From assembly GCF_007994985.1 (NCBI RefSeq), contig NZ_VOQF01000021.1:1-60125 (forward strand): a stretch of DNA of 60,125 nt, read 5' to 3'. Within the stretch, counting starts at the first letter, position 1. Every line of letters starts with the position of its first letter. The notes under the pieces are model-generated. The model saw only the letters and a list, made by a program, of their open reading frames with translations. It had not been told where the DNA came from and did not search any database. Both the position numbers and the translations under genes were made by a program. This document shows, one piece after another, positions 49,886-58,309 of the stretch. This stretch comes from Metabacillus litoralis (GTDB taxonomy: Bacteria; Bacillota; Bacilli; Bacillales; Bacillaceae).

Positions 49886-52696
49886 TTGAGAAAGGTACTT
49901 GGAGGATTACTCGCATTTTTATTGGTTTTAACACTATTCGCACAGGCAGCATATCCTGTTTATGCTACTGAAGCAGCAGAAAACTACGAGGTAATAGATT
50001 TAGATACCAGTAGGACTTTATTTTCATTAACTGAAGCTAGAACAGTAGAAGTTCAAGCTGATTTTGGAGAAACTATCGATTTGAGTACTGTAGAATTCCA
50101 ATTTGGTGGAAAAAGTCTTTCAGAGTGGAAAAAGTGGACAGAAGGGACAAGCTATACGGGAAATCCTTTTATTAAGGTCATTGAAGAACCGCATTATGTA
50201 GATGAAACAACAACAATCAAAGCAACTTTAGAATTCGGTCTTCTTTACGATAAAGATAATCTATCAAGCAGAACCATTCGCACCCAATATCAACAATTCA
50301 TTGGTGAGTATGAATTAGCGTTGGTTGATCATGCTAGTCAAAAAAAGGCAGCACAAACAGTAAAGTTGAATGTATATGATCAATTTCATTTTTATGATGA
50401 ATTGAAGCCAACGATTGATCAGGTGTTTGAAGAAGCAAAGGGTAAGAATGATCGTTATCTTGAATACCAAAGCTTAGGGAAGTCTGCAGAAGGTCGTGAT
50501 CTTCATTTTGTTATTTTAGCTAGAGATAAAGCAGCGGTAGATAAATATTTAAATGAAACTCTACCAACTGCATTAGAAAATCCTGATGATTTACTAAAAA
50601 AGATAGAAGCTGGAAAAATGGGAGATTACCAGATTCCAGTTTGGATTAATAATATTCATCCAGACGAAGTGGAAGGTATGGATGCACAGATAGAATTATT
50701 TAAAAAGTTTTCACTTGAAAACGAAGTAACGTTTAATACAATTGTTGATAACCAAGAGCAGCCTGTTACGTTAAACGTTGATGAAGTGCTTGATGATGTG
50801 ATTTTTCTTTATATGTTTACGAGTAATCCTGATGGAAGAGTGGCAAACACGAGAGCTAATGCTAATGGCTTTGATTTAAACCGTGATAACCACTACCAAA
50901 CACAAATTGAAACACAGGAAGTAACACAGGAAATTGCAAAGTGGACACCACTTTCATTTCTTGATATGCATGGATATGTGAGTGGATTCTTAATCGAACC
51001 AACAACACCACCACATAACCCGAACTTTGAGTATGATTTGCTTTATGACAACATGATTGAACAAGCTTACGCCATGGGAGACGCGGGAATCAGTAATTCA
51101 GCTTACGATTCATACGAAATTCCAGCACTTGATTATGGTGAAGGCTGGGATGATATGACTCCTGCTTATACAGCCATGTATGCAATGCTTCATGGATCAT
51201 TGGGTCATACAATTGAAACACCAGCACTAAGCCAAAATGGTTTTGACGCAATGTATGGAACAGGTCTTGGCGCAACACTTTATGTTACAGAAAATAAAGA
51301 TAAGTTATATAAAAATCAACTTGAAATTTTTAAGCGTGGAATAAATGGTGAAGACGATCGTGCTGTTGATGAGTATTTTGTTAATGCAGCAGGAGATTCG
51401 ATCGGTCGATCAAGAGGAGAAAATGAAAGCTTCTTTCCTGAATATTACGTGATTCCAGTTGATGATAAACAACAGAAAAATGCAGTGGAAGCAACGAAAA
51501 TGGTGCAATACTTGCTTCGCAACGGAGTGGAAGTAGAGCAAACGACTAAAGCAGCGAAAGTGGATGGAACTACTTATCCTAAGGGAACATATATCGTACC
51601 TATGAATCAAGCAAAACGTGGTCTTGCAAATGCGATGCTGTACAAAGGTGACGATGTATCAGACTGGAGTGCCATGTACGATCCTATCGTAGTTAACTTC
51701 CCAGATTTACGAGGGTTTACTATTAATGAAGTTCGTGTGGAAAATGCTTTTGCTAAACTTTCTAAAGAAGTGAAAAATGCTACATTGCCAACAGGTAAAG
51801 CTACTGGTAAGGCACCAAAGCAAATTCTTTCTAACACAAATAATGATACAGTAAAACTAGTTAATGAGCTTTTACGAGATGGAAAAGCTGTAGAAAAGGC
51901 AGTAGAAACAAAGGGTAAAGTAAATGCCGGTGATTATATTGTTAACACAAAGGATTTAGCACAGTATAAGGATTATTACTACGAAGCTACATCCGCTGGT
52001 ACAACACAAAATATTAAAACAGAAAAGCTGACACTTCCTAAAGTTGCCGTAACAGGATCAGCGCAACTTAAGTTTTCAATAAAAGAACTAGGCTTTGAAT
52101 TAGTTGATTCTGCTGCAAATGCAGACGTTATTGTTAGTGATGGTGGTTCGTTTGATGCTAATAGTTTAGTAGGAAAATCATACGTTGGAATTGGGATTTA
52201 TGCACTAAATGCTGTGAAAAACAGTGGAGTACTACCAGGCTATGAATTTGATTACACAAGCCCTGGTCATGAAGGATTGTTAAAGACAAATGTAAATGAG
52301 CATATTTTAACTTCAGGATATGAAGCAGATGAGCTTTTATACACAACAAATGGAGCGTGGATAACATCTGTTCCTAATGAAGCACAAGTGTTAGCAACAG
52401 TAAGTAACAGTGACGATTTCTACGTTGCTGGTTGGTGGCCTGGTCATGGAGCTGTTAAAGGTCAAACATTAGCATTCACTCAAAATCTAGCTGATTCAAA
52501 CATTACATTGTTTGCCAACGATCTTGCTTTTAGAGCACATACACAATCAAGCTACCGCTTATTAGCCAATAGCATCTTCGCCTCAGTTGGCACAGAAGTA
52601 GCTAAAAAGGGTAAAGGCTCAGTGAAGAATAAAGGTAACAAGCAAAACAACAAAGTAGGACCATCTTTCTTAGAGAAAGGTAGAGATAGAGAGTAG
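49886..52696 (+). CDS. Secreted M14-family zinc carboxypeptidase
   Basis: I place the start at TTG 49886 with GAAGGGATGA about 6 bases upstream, so that the protein begins with a clean signal peptide (MRKVLGGLLAFLLVLTLFAQ, cleavage near VYA); a longer frame from 49850 has no good site. The 936-residue product has the M14 zinc triad: H258 and E261 in NIHPDEVEG and H362 in LDMHGYVSG, the substrate-binding SNPDGR and GFDLNRDN motifs, and a likely catalytic Glu in GHTIETPAL. A long C-terminal part with a GATase1-like fold and a basic tail follows. It should act outside the cell on peptides or the cell wall. Confidence 0.88.
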   Translation: MRKVLGGLLAFLLVLTLFAQAAYPVYATEAAENYEVIDLDTSRTLFSLTEARTVEVQADFGETIDLSTVEFQFGGKSLSEWKKWTEGTSYTGNPFIKVIEEPHYVDETTTIKATLEFGLLYDKDNLSSRTIRTQYQQFIGEYELALVDHASQKKAAQTVKLNVYDQFHFYDELKPTIDQVFEEAKGKNDRYLEYQSLGKSAEGRDLHFVILARDKAAVDKYLNETLPTALENPDDLLKKIEAGKMGDYQIPVWINNIHPDEVEGMDAQIELFKKFSLENEVTFNTIVDNQEQPVTLNVDEVLDDVIFLYMFTSNPDGRVANTRANANGFDLNRDNHYQTQIETQEVTQEIAKWTPLSFLDMHGYVSGFLIEPTTPPHNPNFEYDLLYDNMIEQAYAMGDAGISNSAYDSYEIPALDYGEGWDDMTPAYTAMYAMLHGSLGHTIETPALSQNGFDAMYGTGLGATLYVTENKDKLYKNQLEIFKRGINGEDDRAVDEYFVNAAGDSIGRSRGENESFFPEYYVIPVDDKQQKNAVEATKMVQYLLRNGVEVEQTTKAAKVDGTTYPKGTYIVPMNQAKRGLANAMLYKGDDVSDWSAMYDPIVVNFPDLRGFTINEVRVENAFAKLSKEVKNATLPTGKATGKAPKQILSNTNNDTVKLVNELLRDGKAVEKAVETKGKVNAGDYIVNTKDLAQYKDYYYEATSAGTTQNIKTEKLTLPKVAVTGSAQLKFSIKELGFELVDSAANADVIVSDGGSFDANSLVGKSYVGIGIYALNAVKNSGVLPGYEFDYTSPGHEGLLKTNVNEHILTSGYEADELLYTTNGAWITSVPNEAQVLATVSNSDDFYVAGWWPGHGAVKGQTLAFTQNLADSNITLFANDLAFRAHTQSSYRLLANSIFASVGTEVAKKGKGSVKNKGNKQNNKVGPSFLEKGRDRE

Positions 52697-52707
52697 AAGA
52701 ATAAGGT

Positions 52708-52747
52708 GGTGCCTGTCACCACCCGGTTTTTGTCGAATGGTGATAGA
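52708..52747 (+). repeat. Dispersed repeat, copy 10 (tail B)
   Basis: GGTGCCTGTCACCACCCGG head with TTTTTGTCGAATGGTGATAG tail, upstream of the third copy of the small-ORF module. Confidence 0.9.
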
Positions 52748-52772
52748 TTGTTGATCTTCTTTCTGTTTACGA

Positions 52773-52878
52773 AAGGAGGTGATAATCATCGAAATATTTC
52801 TTGAATTTCTAAGAGAGGTTCTGAAGGTTCTGAATAAGTTAAAGTCAGCATAATGTTGCTGGCTTTTTTAGTGTTTTT
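52773..52878 (+). pseudogene. Third, shortened copy of the small-ORF module with lost start codon
   Basis: GAAAGGAGGTGATAATC is identical to the ribosome site of the ORF at 28416, but the start codon is ATC instead of ATG. The frame then reads EIFLEFLREVLKVLNKLKSA and stops in a terminator (AAAGTCAGCA/TGCTGGCTTTTTT). The basic tail and pseudoknot are replaced by this terminator. Confidence 0.6.
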
Positions 52879-52980
52879 TCAAAATTTGATAAAAACTTTT
52901 AAAGAATTTCAAAACCAACGCTACTCAACAAACCTAATCTCCCTATATACCCTATGAACAAATATAGGGAGGCTACCAAT

Positions 52981-53790
52981 ATGAAGAAAGCAATCACAAC
53001 AATAGCATCAATCGATACATACAAATCTCTATCAACTTTTTCAACTCTTGAAGAACTTAATCAATCAGTTTACAGCCACATGAACCATCACAAAAATAAT
53101 TTAACAAAAACGATGATTACGATTCTGAAATTACTAGGAAGATACAGTGTAAAATATTTAGGAGTTTCATATTTAACAAAAAATAAAATCGCTGAAATGG
53201 TTGGCAAAGCTCGACGGACAATTATTCGTGTTTGTGCTGCACTTGAGGACTTTGGAATTATTAAACAATATGAAATGAAGAGAAATAGTGATCATCAGCA
53301 AACATCTAACGCGATTGTGATCCAACCATTTGTAGAAGAAGTGATAGTCGAAACTACTTATGTCACACAAGAAAAGCCTGAAAATGTCACACCAAAAAAC
53401 AATTTTTCTTCTTTAAACAATTTAAAAGATCTAAAAACGTATAACAGCCCCGTTTTACTACCATACGAACATTTTCGTGAAATGTGTACTTGCTTTACTA
53501 CTGAGAAAAAGACGATTAACCGTCTATATGGAGTTTATTTATTTCAAATAAAAGATATTAAGGACTATTATAGTGAAAAACAGCTGCTTGACCTGGGTAC
53601 TGTGGGAATTAAGTTAGCCTACCAAGCTACAAAGAGAAAGAAAATCTCTAATCTTTTTGGTTACTATAAAGGAGTATTGGATCAGTTGCTAACAAGACTT
53701 TCTATTGAGGAAGGTAGAGATCATTATTGGTCTGAGGAAAGTAATTCTACTATGATTGAAAACCTAAGAAGTAGGGGATATGCGCTGTAA
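52981..53790 (+). CDS. Helix-turn-helix protein of plasmid/phage replication type
   Basis: ATG 52981 follows GGGAGG; the in-frame ATG at 52954 has no site. The 269-residue protein has a winged helix-turn-helix YLTKNKIAEMVGKARRTIIRVCAALEDFGII in the N-terminal half and a charged C-terminal half without known domain. Similar proteins occur in Bacillus genomes and phages and resemble replication initiators or regulators. It stands alone here. Confidence 0.65.
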   Translation: MKKAITTIASIDTYKSLSTFSTLEELNQSVYSHMNHHKNNLTKTMITILKLLGRYSVKYLGVSYLTKNKIAEMVGKARRTIIRVCAALEDFGIIKQYEMKRNSDHQQTSNAIVIQPFVEEVIVETTYVTQEKPENVTPKNNFSSLNNLKDLKTYNSPVLLPYEHFREMCTCFTTEKKTINRLYGVYLFQIKDIKDYYSEKQLLDLGTVGIKLAYQATKRKKISNLFGYYKGVLDQLLTRLSIEEGRDHYWSEESNSTMIENLRSRGYAL

Positions 53791-54319
53791 TTTAGATAGT
53801 AGTTTGATAGAAGTAGGTAGAGTTTTTAGAATGTGACCAAATACTCGGCAACAAATAACATAATTTACAAAATTTTTACAATAACTAGGATAATAGTTGT
53901 TTTATAATAAATTGGAATGAGTAATATGGATGAGTTGGTGGTGAACTTCCTGACTTTAGATTGAAGTATAAAAGGATGAATTAACTAAATACTTATCTAT
54001 CTAGAGATGTATAAATAAATAATTATCACTAAAAAAACACTCCACGAATTATCAGACGGAACATGAACATCTAAAGTACTTAATGTACTCTAATCCTCTC
54101 CAAGATGAAATCTACATAAAATTCCATCAAAAATAAGCTTAGCTAGCTTTGAATAGAACAGAATAGTGTATCAGCTATTATTTATTTCGATTTCAAATTG
54201 CCGAAGCATCATACCAACGTTTCGCTTATTTCTAGATATAAATTCACAATTCACATACTTATGAAGATAATGCAAGTATATACATGGAGTCCTATTTATG
54301 AGATTTTCGGGGTTACCAG

Positions 54320-54465
54320 AAACAATAAGGAGGTGATCTATTGGGGGAACAAAAAAGAAAAAATCCTTAAGTACTTACTTTGGACGGCTCGTACTTAAGG
54401 ATTTACACAGGTTGGAAAATACCAACACTATTGGTATATTATATCCAACTCTCATAGAAATTTAA
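54320..54465 (+). promoter_or_regulatory. Structured leader with nine-residue ORF upstream of the ComK-like gene
   Basis: AAGGAGGTGAT (54327-54337) precedes TTG 54341, which opens MGEQKRKNP and stops at 54368. The stop lies in a perfect 14-base-pair stem AAATCCTTAAGTAC (54361-54374) / GTACTTAAGGATTT (54391-54404). A second fold follows: GTTGGA (54411-54416) / TCCAAC (54444-54449) enclosing ATACCAA / TTGGTAT (54419-54437). The pairing suggests control of the next gene by leader translation. The rest of the gap 53791-54320 holds no supported gene. Confidence 0.55.
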
Positions 54466-54494
54466 AGTATTAAAAACTAGAGGAGAGTGTTTAA

Positions 54495-55055
54495 TTGGAT
54501 AATCAACATTATTATTATAAAAAGCAAGAAGTAATCGAGCAGGCAAAATACATTATCAAAGACGAAACAATGGGGATAAAACCGGTGTATGCTAATAACG
54601 GTGCTCTGCATAGTCAAGTGCTTTGTCAATATGATATAAAATTAGTCACTATTCGTCCTTATCAAATTGTTAAAGATAGTAGTATTTATTATGGGTGTGA
54701 TCTTGAGGGAATCAACAACTCTGCCAAGGAAATTCTAAAGGACCAACGAATGCTTCCGGCAGTCATTAGTCAGGTTAATCAATTCTGCATGATTCCATTG
54801 AGTTCAGCAAAAAGTGACGATTGCATATGGATTTCATTTCATCATGTTATTGATATAATTGCAGATAAAAATGACTCAATCATCGTTTTTACAAATCACA
54901 ATAAATTAAGAGTTCCAATTAGTAGGGGAACACTACAAGATAAATTGAACAAAAGCGCCCGTCTGATCACAACCTATAGTCAGCGTCAAAGTCATATAGC
55001 TGATCTTTACCGAATGAGTGGTGTGGCTGAGAGTAGGGAAGGGTATTTTTATTAA
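54495..55055 (+). CDS. comK: ComK-family competence transcription factor
   Basis: This 186-residue protein starts at TTG 54495 behind AGAGGAG. It matches ComK along its length as I recall the B. subtilis protein: IRPYQIVKDSSIYYGCDLEG corresponds to the KPLQIVDRSCRFFGSSYAG part, then FCMIPLSSAKSDDCIWISFHHV to FLFPTLSSTRPQCGWISHVHV, and KLRVPISRGTLQDKLNKSARL to the DNA-binding core. ComK activates DNA-uptake genes at AAAA-N5-TTTT boxes. The weak TTG start and the structured leader suggest tight translational control. Some Bacillus species carry two comK paralogues; whether this is the main copy cannot be told. Confidence 0.85.
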   Translation: MDNQHYYYKKQEVIEQAKYIIKDETMGIKPVYANNGALHSQVLCQYDIKLVTIRPYQIVKDSSIYYGCDLEGINNSAKEILKDQRMLPAVISQVNQFCMIPLSSAKSDDCIWISFHHVIDIIADKNDSIIVFTNHNKLRVPISRGTLQDKLNKSARLITTYSQRQSHIADLYRMSGVAESREGYFY

Positions 55056-55103
55056 GGGTGACAGGCACCGCCCGGTTTTTCTTGTTTCACAGGATGTTTC
55101 ACA
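55054..55103 (+). repeat. Dispersed repeat, copy 11 (tail A, head inverted)
   Basis: Here the head reads GGTGACAGGCACCGCCCGG: the first 13 bases are the reverse complement of the usual GGTGCCTGTCACC, while CCCGG and the tail (TGTTTCACA twice) keep the normal orientation. Confidence 0.85.
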
Positions 55104-55287
55104 AATAGGAGTGCTGCTAATTTATTTCTGTGTGTGATAGTGATTGTATCTTTTTCTATTGGTAAGCCTTGTGCAGTTTATTGATTGTTGTAGGGATAAT
55201 GTTTGTTTGTAGTATTAAATAGAAAGAAGAGATATCAATAGAGTAGAAAACTATTGGGGGTCTGACTCCTATAAAAAAGAGAGAGAA

Positions 55288-55320
55288 GATCTGCTAAATG
55301 AGTAGCGGGTCTTCTCTTTT
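55288..55320 (+). terminator. Orphan terminator-like hairpin
   Basis: AGAAGATCTGCTA and TAGCGGGTCTTCT pair (two wobbles), followed by CTTTTG. It may serve the ComK-like gene, whose stop is 230 bases upstream. Confidence 0.6.
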
Positions 55321-55421
55321 GTAATTCCTATAAATCTTGGCAAATTTATTATTAAACACGGTAGAAAACTTTGATAGAGGAAAGTGGAAAATATAAATGG
55401 GTATTATATAGAATTTATTAC

Positions 55422-55643
55422 TTAGTATTTATAGAGGTCATTTGTAGTAATCCATCTATCTTTGAATTGTTTAAGTAGTTGAGACTCATAAATATAACAA
55501 TCTATTTTTCGGCTAATCGCCAAGGTCTCAGAGTGGCTGAAACCATATTTCCTAATAGTGTGGACCAACTCCTTTCTAAGTCTAATAATTGACCTCTCAA
55601 GCTGATGTTCTTTACTATGCAGGTTGTCTCTTAAAATCTCCAT
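55422..55643 (-). CDS. Spo0E-like aspartyl-phosphate phosphatase, altered signature
   Basis: This 73-residue protein starts at ATG 55643 with GGAGTGA 11 bases upstream. It forms a two-helix hairpin with KYGFSHSETLAISRKIDCYI, which matches the Spo0E signature (GLxxxxTLxxSQxLD). Spo0E, YisI and YnzD dephosphorylate Spo0A-P and delay sporulation. The core SQxLD is here SRKID: Gln is replaced by Arg, Leu by Ile, and the essential Asp is kept. Activity may be altered. Confidence 0.8.
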   Translation of the reverse strand: MEILRDNLHSKEHQLERSIIRLRKELVHTIRKYGFSHSETLAISRKIDCYIYESQLLKQFKDRWITTNDLYKY

Positions 55644-55745
55644 TTTTCTTATTTCACTCCAAATACACCGATATTAGTTATTTATACCTAGATAAATAGT
55701 ACTATAATTTTGGAGATTATCAAATAAATATGCTCGATCTGATGT

Positions 55746-55790
55746 GGTGCCTGTCACCACCCGAATTTTCTTGTTTCACAGGAAGTTCCA
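55746..55790 (+). repeat. Dispersed repeat, copy 12 (tail A)
   Basis: GGTGCCTGTCACCACCCG head with TTGTTTCACAGG and a decayed second tail unit (AAGTTCCA). Confidence 0.9.
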
Positions 55791-55800
55791 TAGGTAGTAA

Positions 55801-55839
55801 AAAGGGAGAAAAAGCATGAACAATGCTTTTTCTCCCTTT
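55801..55839 (-). terminator. Strong intrinsic terminator downstream of the D-cysteine desulfhydrase gene
   Basis: A perfect 17-base-pair stem (AAAGGGAGAAAAAGCAT with its complement, loop of 5), followed on the minus strand by TTTTTACT. Confidence 0.85.
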
Positions 55840-55966
55840 GACTATATCCTAGAAAACCCATAAAGAAGAGTGCTGGTTAATAATTTATATGAATCCATTA
55901 TGTATTTCTTAAGAAAATCCTATCAGCAATAAATACAACTTGTATTCATTTGTTTCATTTGCACCC

Positions 55967-56977
55967 CTAAACTCCAATATCCCTAAAAATCTCAGTATTA
56001 GCATACAAACCCGGAGTTCCTCCAGAGTGAACAAATAAAATGCTTTCGTCCTTTTTAAAATAGCTCTTACGTATAAGATCAATAAGGCCTGCTGCAGCTT
56101 TGCCAGTGTAAACTGGGTCAAGTAAGAGACCTTCTGTTTTTGCAAATAACTGGACTGCTTCGACCATTTCAGTTGTAGGGATAGCATAGCCCTTTCCTAC
56201 ATATTCATCAAAACAGGTAACGCTATCGGATGGTATGGGATGTTGAATCCCCAGGTGTGCTGAAGTTTCTTTTACTAATTGATAGACTTTTTCTTCCTGC
56301 TCGGCTTTTCCCCTACTCACATTTATGCCAACTACAGGAATATTGCTTTGAGTGCCATATAATCCAGCTACTAAACCTGCGTGCATTCCACCACTTCCAC
56401 TTACACAAACGACGGAATTAATATTGATTCCTTGTTCAAAGGTTTGTGCTAATAGCTCATTTGCACAAGCTGCATACCCAGTTGCTCCGATTGGTGTTGA
56501 TCCACCAACAGGAATGATGTACGGTTTGCGACCATTAGCTTCTACCTCTTTGGCAATATGTTGCATTTCTTCCATTAAATCTGTTCCGTTTGAGACAACC
56601 TTAATATTCTCGGCACCCAGAATGTGATAGAGAAAATAGTTGCCGTTAAAGTCTGGTTCTTCAGCGCTTTTAATTAGATTTTCTTCTAGCACAAGAATGC
56701 ACTTCATTTTCTCTTTAATGGCAGCAGCTAGAGTTAGGCGACAATGATTTGATTGGATGCCTCCACAAGTAATTAATGTATCGGCTCCTTTTGCGAGTGC
56801 ATCGGCAACAATAAACTCTAACTTTCTTGTTTTATTTCCACCAGCAGTAAGACCGAGTAAGTCATCTCTTTTCACATAAATAGTTGGTCCACCAAGAGAC
56901 TCTGAAAGATGACCTAATTTCTCGATAGGTGTAGGTGCTGAAGTATATTGGCGTCTAGGGAATTTTGCTAGATTCAA
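55967..56977 (-). CDS. D-cysteine desulfhydrase / ACC deaminase family enzyme (PLP)
   Basis: This 336-residue protein starts at TTG 56977 with AAAGGAGG 7 bases upstream. It is a fold-type II PLP enzyme: VKRDDLLGLTAGGNKTRKLEF with the Schiff-base lysine K49, CGGIQSNHCR, the phosphate-binding VSGSGGMHAGLVAG, and a C-terminal HSGGTPGLYA. These motifs are those of DcyD, which turns D-cysteine into pyruvate, H2S and ammonia, rather than of true ACC deaminases, though the two are hard to tell apart by eye. It is monocistronic. Confidence 0.88.
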   Translation of the reverse strand: MNLAKFPRRQYTSAPTPIEKLGHLSESLGGPTIYVKRDDLLGLTAGGNKTRKLEFIVADALAKGADTLITCGGIQSNHCRLTLAAAIKEKMKCILVLEENLIKSAEEPDFNGNYFLYHILGAENIKVVSNGTDLMEEMQHIAKEVEANGRKPYIIPVGGSTPIGATGYAACANELLAQTFEQGININSVVCVSGSGGMHAGLVAGLYGTQSNIPVVGINVSRGKAEQEEKVYQLVKETSAHLGIQHPIPSDSVTCFDEYVGKGYAIPTTEMVEAVQLFAKTEGLLLDPVYTGKAAAGLIDLIRKSYFKKDESILFVHSGGTPGLYANTEIFRDIGV

Positions 56978-56994
56978 AGTGAAACCTCCTTTGC

Positions 56995-57026
56995 GGTGCC
57001 TGTCACGCCCCGGTTTTTGTCGAATT
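56995..57026 (+). repeat. Dispersed repeat, copy 13 (tail B)
   Basis: GGTGCCTGTCACGCCCCGG head with TTTTTGTCGAATTA tail, immediately upstream (in minus direction) of the D-cysteine desulfhydrase ribosome site. Confidence 0.9.
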
Positions 57027-57127
57027 ACCTATTAATTTCATAAAATTCCCTTTTCCTAGTAGTTATTTTTTATCAATAAATGTAAAATTATGTTTATGAT
57101 AAAAAAGGTAATAGGTTAGGAGATCGT

Positions 57128-57934
57128 ATGAAGTGTAGTGCTTGCAAGCAAATCGATAGTTTAGCTCATAAACTGTATATGGATAAAAACAATAATCTTA
57201 TGGATGATAGTGAGTTGACTGCTTTTCAGATTCTTCATCCTGAGGATAAGAGTAACACATTTAAAAAGGTCATATTATGTGGTATATGTTATGAAAAAAT
57301 TAAACAAAGTAACAGTAAAGTAAAGCTAGTTAAAAAAAGGTCAACCTTCACACAGCTATCTAAAGCAAAAGCAAACAATAATCCCAAAAATTATTATGTT
57401 TGTGCTTTTTGTCATACTCCGAATGAACCGTTGCGTAACACATGTAAAAACTGTGAACGAATCCTATTTAGCACAGAATATGACACAAAAAGAATCAGTA
57501 AATATCAACTTAGTGATAAGAAAACAAGTCGGCAGATCATTGATTTCTTAGTAGTTACAAGTGTGATTGCGATAACTGGATTTCTTGTATATAAAGGTGT
57601 AGAAGGTCATGTATCAAAGTATACTACCAATGCTCCTTTAGAAGAAGTAGTAAGTGATCATAGTATACTTGCCTGGAGAGACGGTTCCACATACAACGGG
57701 GACGTGAAAGAAGGTCTACCACATGGAAAAGGAACAATGAGATGGACGAATGGTACAACATATGTAGGAGATTTCTTTGAGGGAGATATATCAGGTTCAG
57801 GAGAATATATCTGGCAAAATGGGCAAAAGTACATTGGTGAATTGAAAGCTGGAAAACCAGAAGGTCAAGGAACCATGTACTATCAAGACGGCTCAACCCA
57901 CACTGGTATGTGGGTTGGTGGCGAACCGAAGTAG
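57128..57934 (+). CDS. Zinc-ribbon, membrane-anchored MORN-repeat protein
   Basis: This 268-residue protein starts at ATG 57128 behind GGTTAGGAG. The N-terminal part has CSACKQ and ILCGICYEK, then a second Cys motif CAFCHTPNEPLRNTCKNCE, both zinc-ribbon-like. One membrane helix (about residues 138-156, IIDFLVVTSVIAITGFLVY) follows. The C-terminal part has three MORN repeats (DGSTYNGDVKEGLPHGKGTM, NGTTYVGDFFEGDISGSGEY, NGQKYIGELKAGKPEGQGTM). MORN repeats bind lipids or proteins. Function is unknown; the layout suggests an inside zinc domain and outside repeats. Confidence 0.8.
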   Translation: MKCSACKQIDSLAHKLYMDKNNNLMDDSELTAFQILHPEDKSNTFKKVILCGICYEKIKQSNSKVKLVKKRSTFTQLSKAKANNNPKNYYVCAFCHTPNEPLRNTCKNCERILFSTEYDTKRISKYQLSDKKTSRQIIDFLVVTSVIAITGFLVYKGVEGHVSKYTTNAPLEEVVSDHSILAWRDGSTYNGDVKEGLPHGKGTMRWTNGTTYVGDFFEGDISGSGEYIWQNGQKYIGELKAGKPEGQGTMYYQDGSTHTGMWVGGEPK

Positions 57935-57938
57935 ATTT

Positions 57939-57989
57939 GGTGCCTGTCACCACCCGGATTTTCTTGTTTCACAAATTATTGTTCCACAC
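57939..57989 (+). repeat. Dispersed repeat, copy 14 (tail A)
   Basis: GGTGCCTGTCACCACCCGG head with TTGTTTCACA and TTGTTCCACA tail units, just after the MORN gene. The following 320 bases show no gene. Confidence 0.9.
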
Positions 57990-58309
57990 AATCACAAGAT
58001 ATAATTACAAATTTAAATTTAGATCCTCTTAAGTAACATAATCTTTCCATAAACTATCATTCATATCATAGTAAATGACCATTTTCAGATTCATTCGACT
58101 TCTTTCTATCACCTATTGGTAGAAGAATGCCGAATGCTAGTATCAGTCCTAGTTAATTGTCTAACGATTATGTTAGAAAAGGGTCATCATTCACTTTATA
58201 CTAAATAATAGACTTCCAAATATATATATAAATGGATGCAGATTATTTAAATTGTAAGAATTATAGTGGAATCGATTTCAGATATTGATAAGTAACTGGA
58301 GGGGATGTT

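Noticed and set aside
54045-54150. Remains of an integrase gene upstream of the ComK-like gene
   Set aside because: Only a few residues in one frame look suggestive and stops interrupt them; not enough to call a relic.
55909-56187. A 92-residue ORF overlapping the 3' end of the D-cysteine desulfhydrase gene on the same strand
   Set aside because: It lies almost wholly within the longer, clearly homologous gene in another frame and has no ribosome site.
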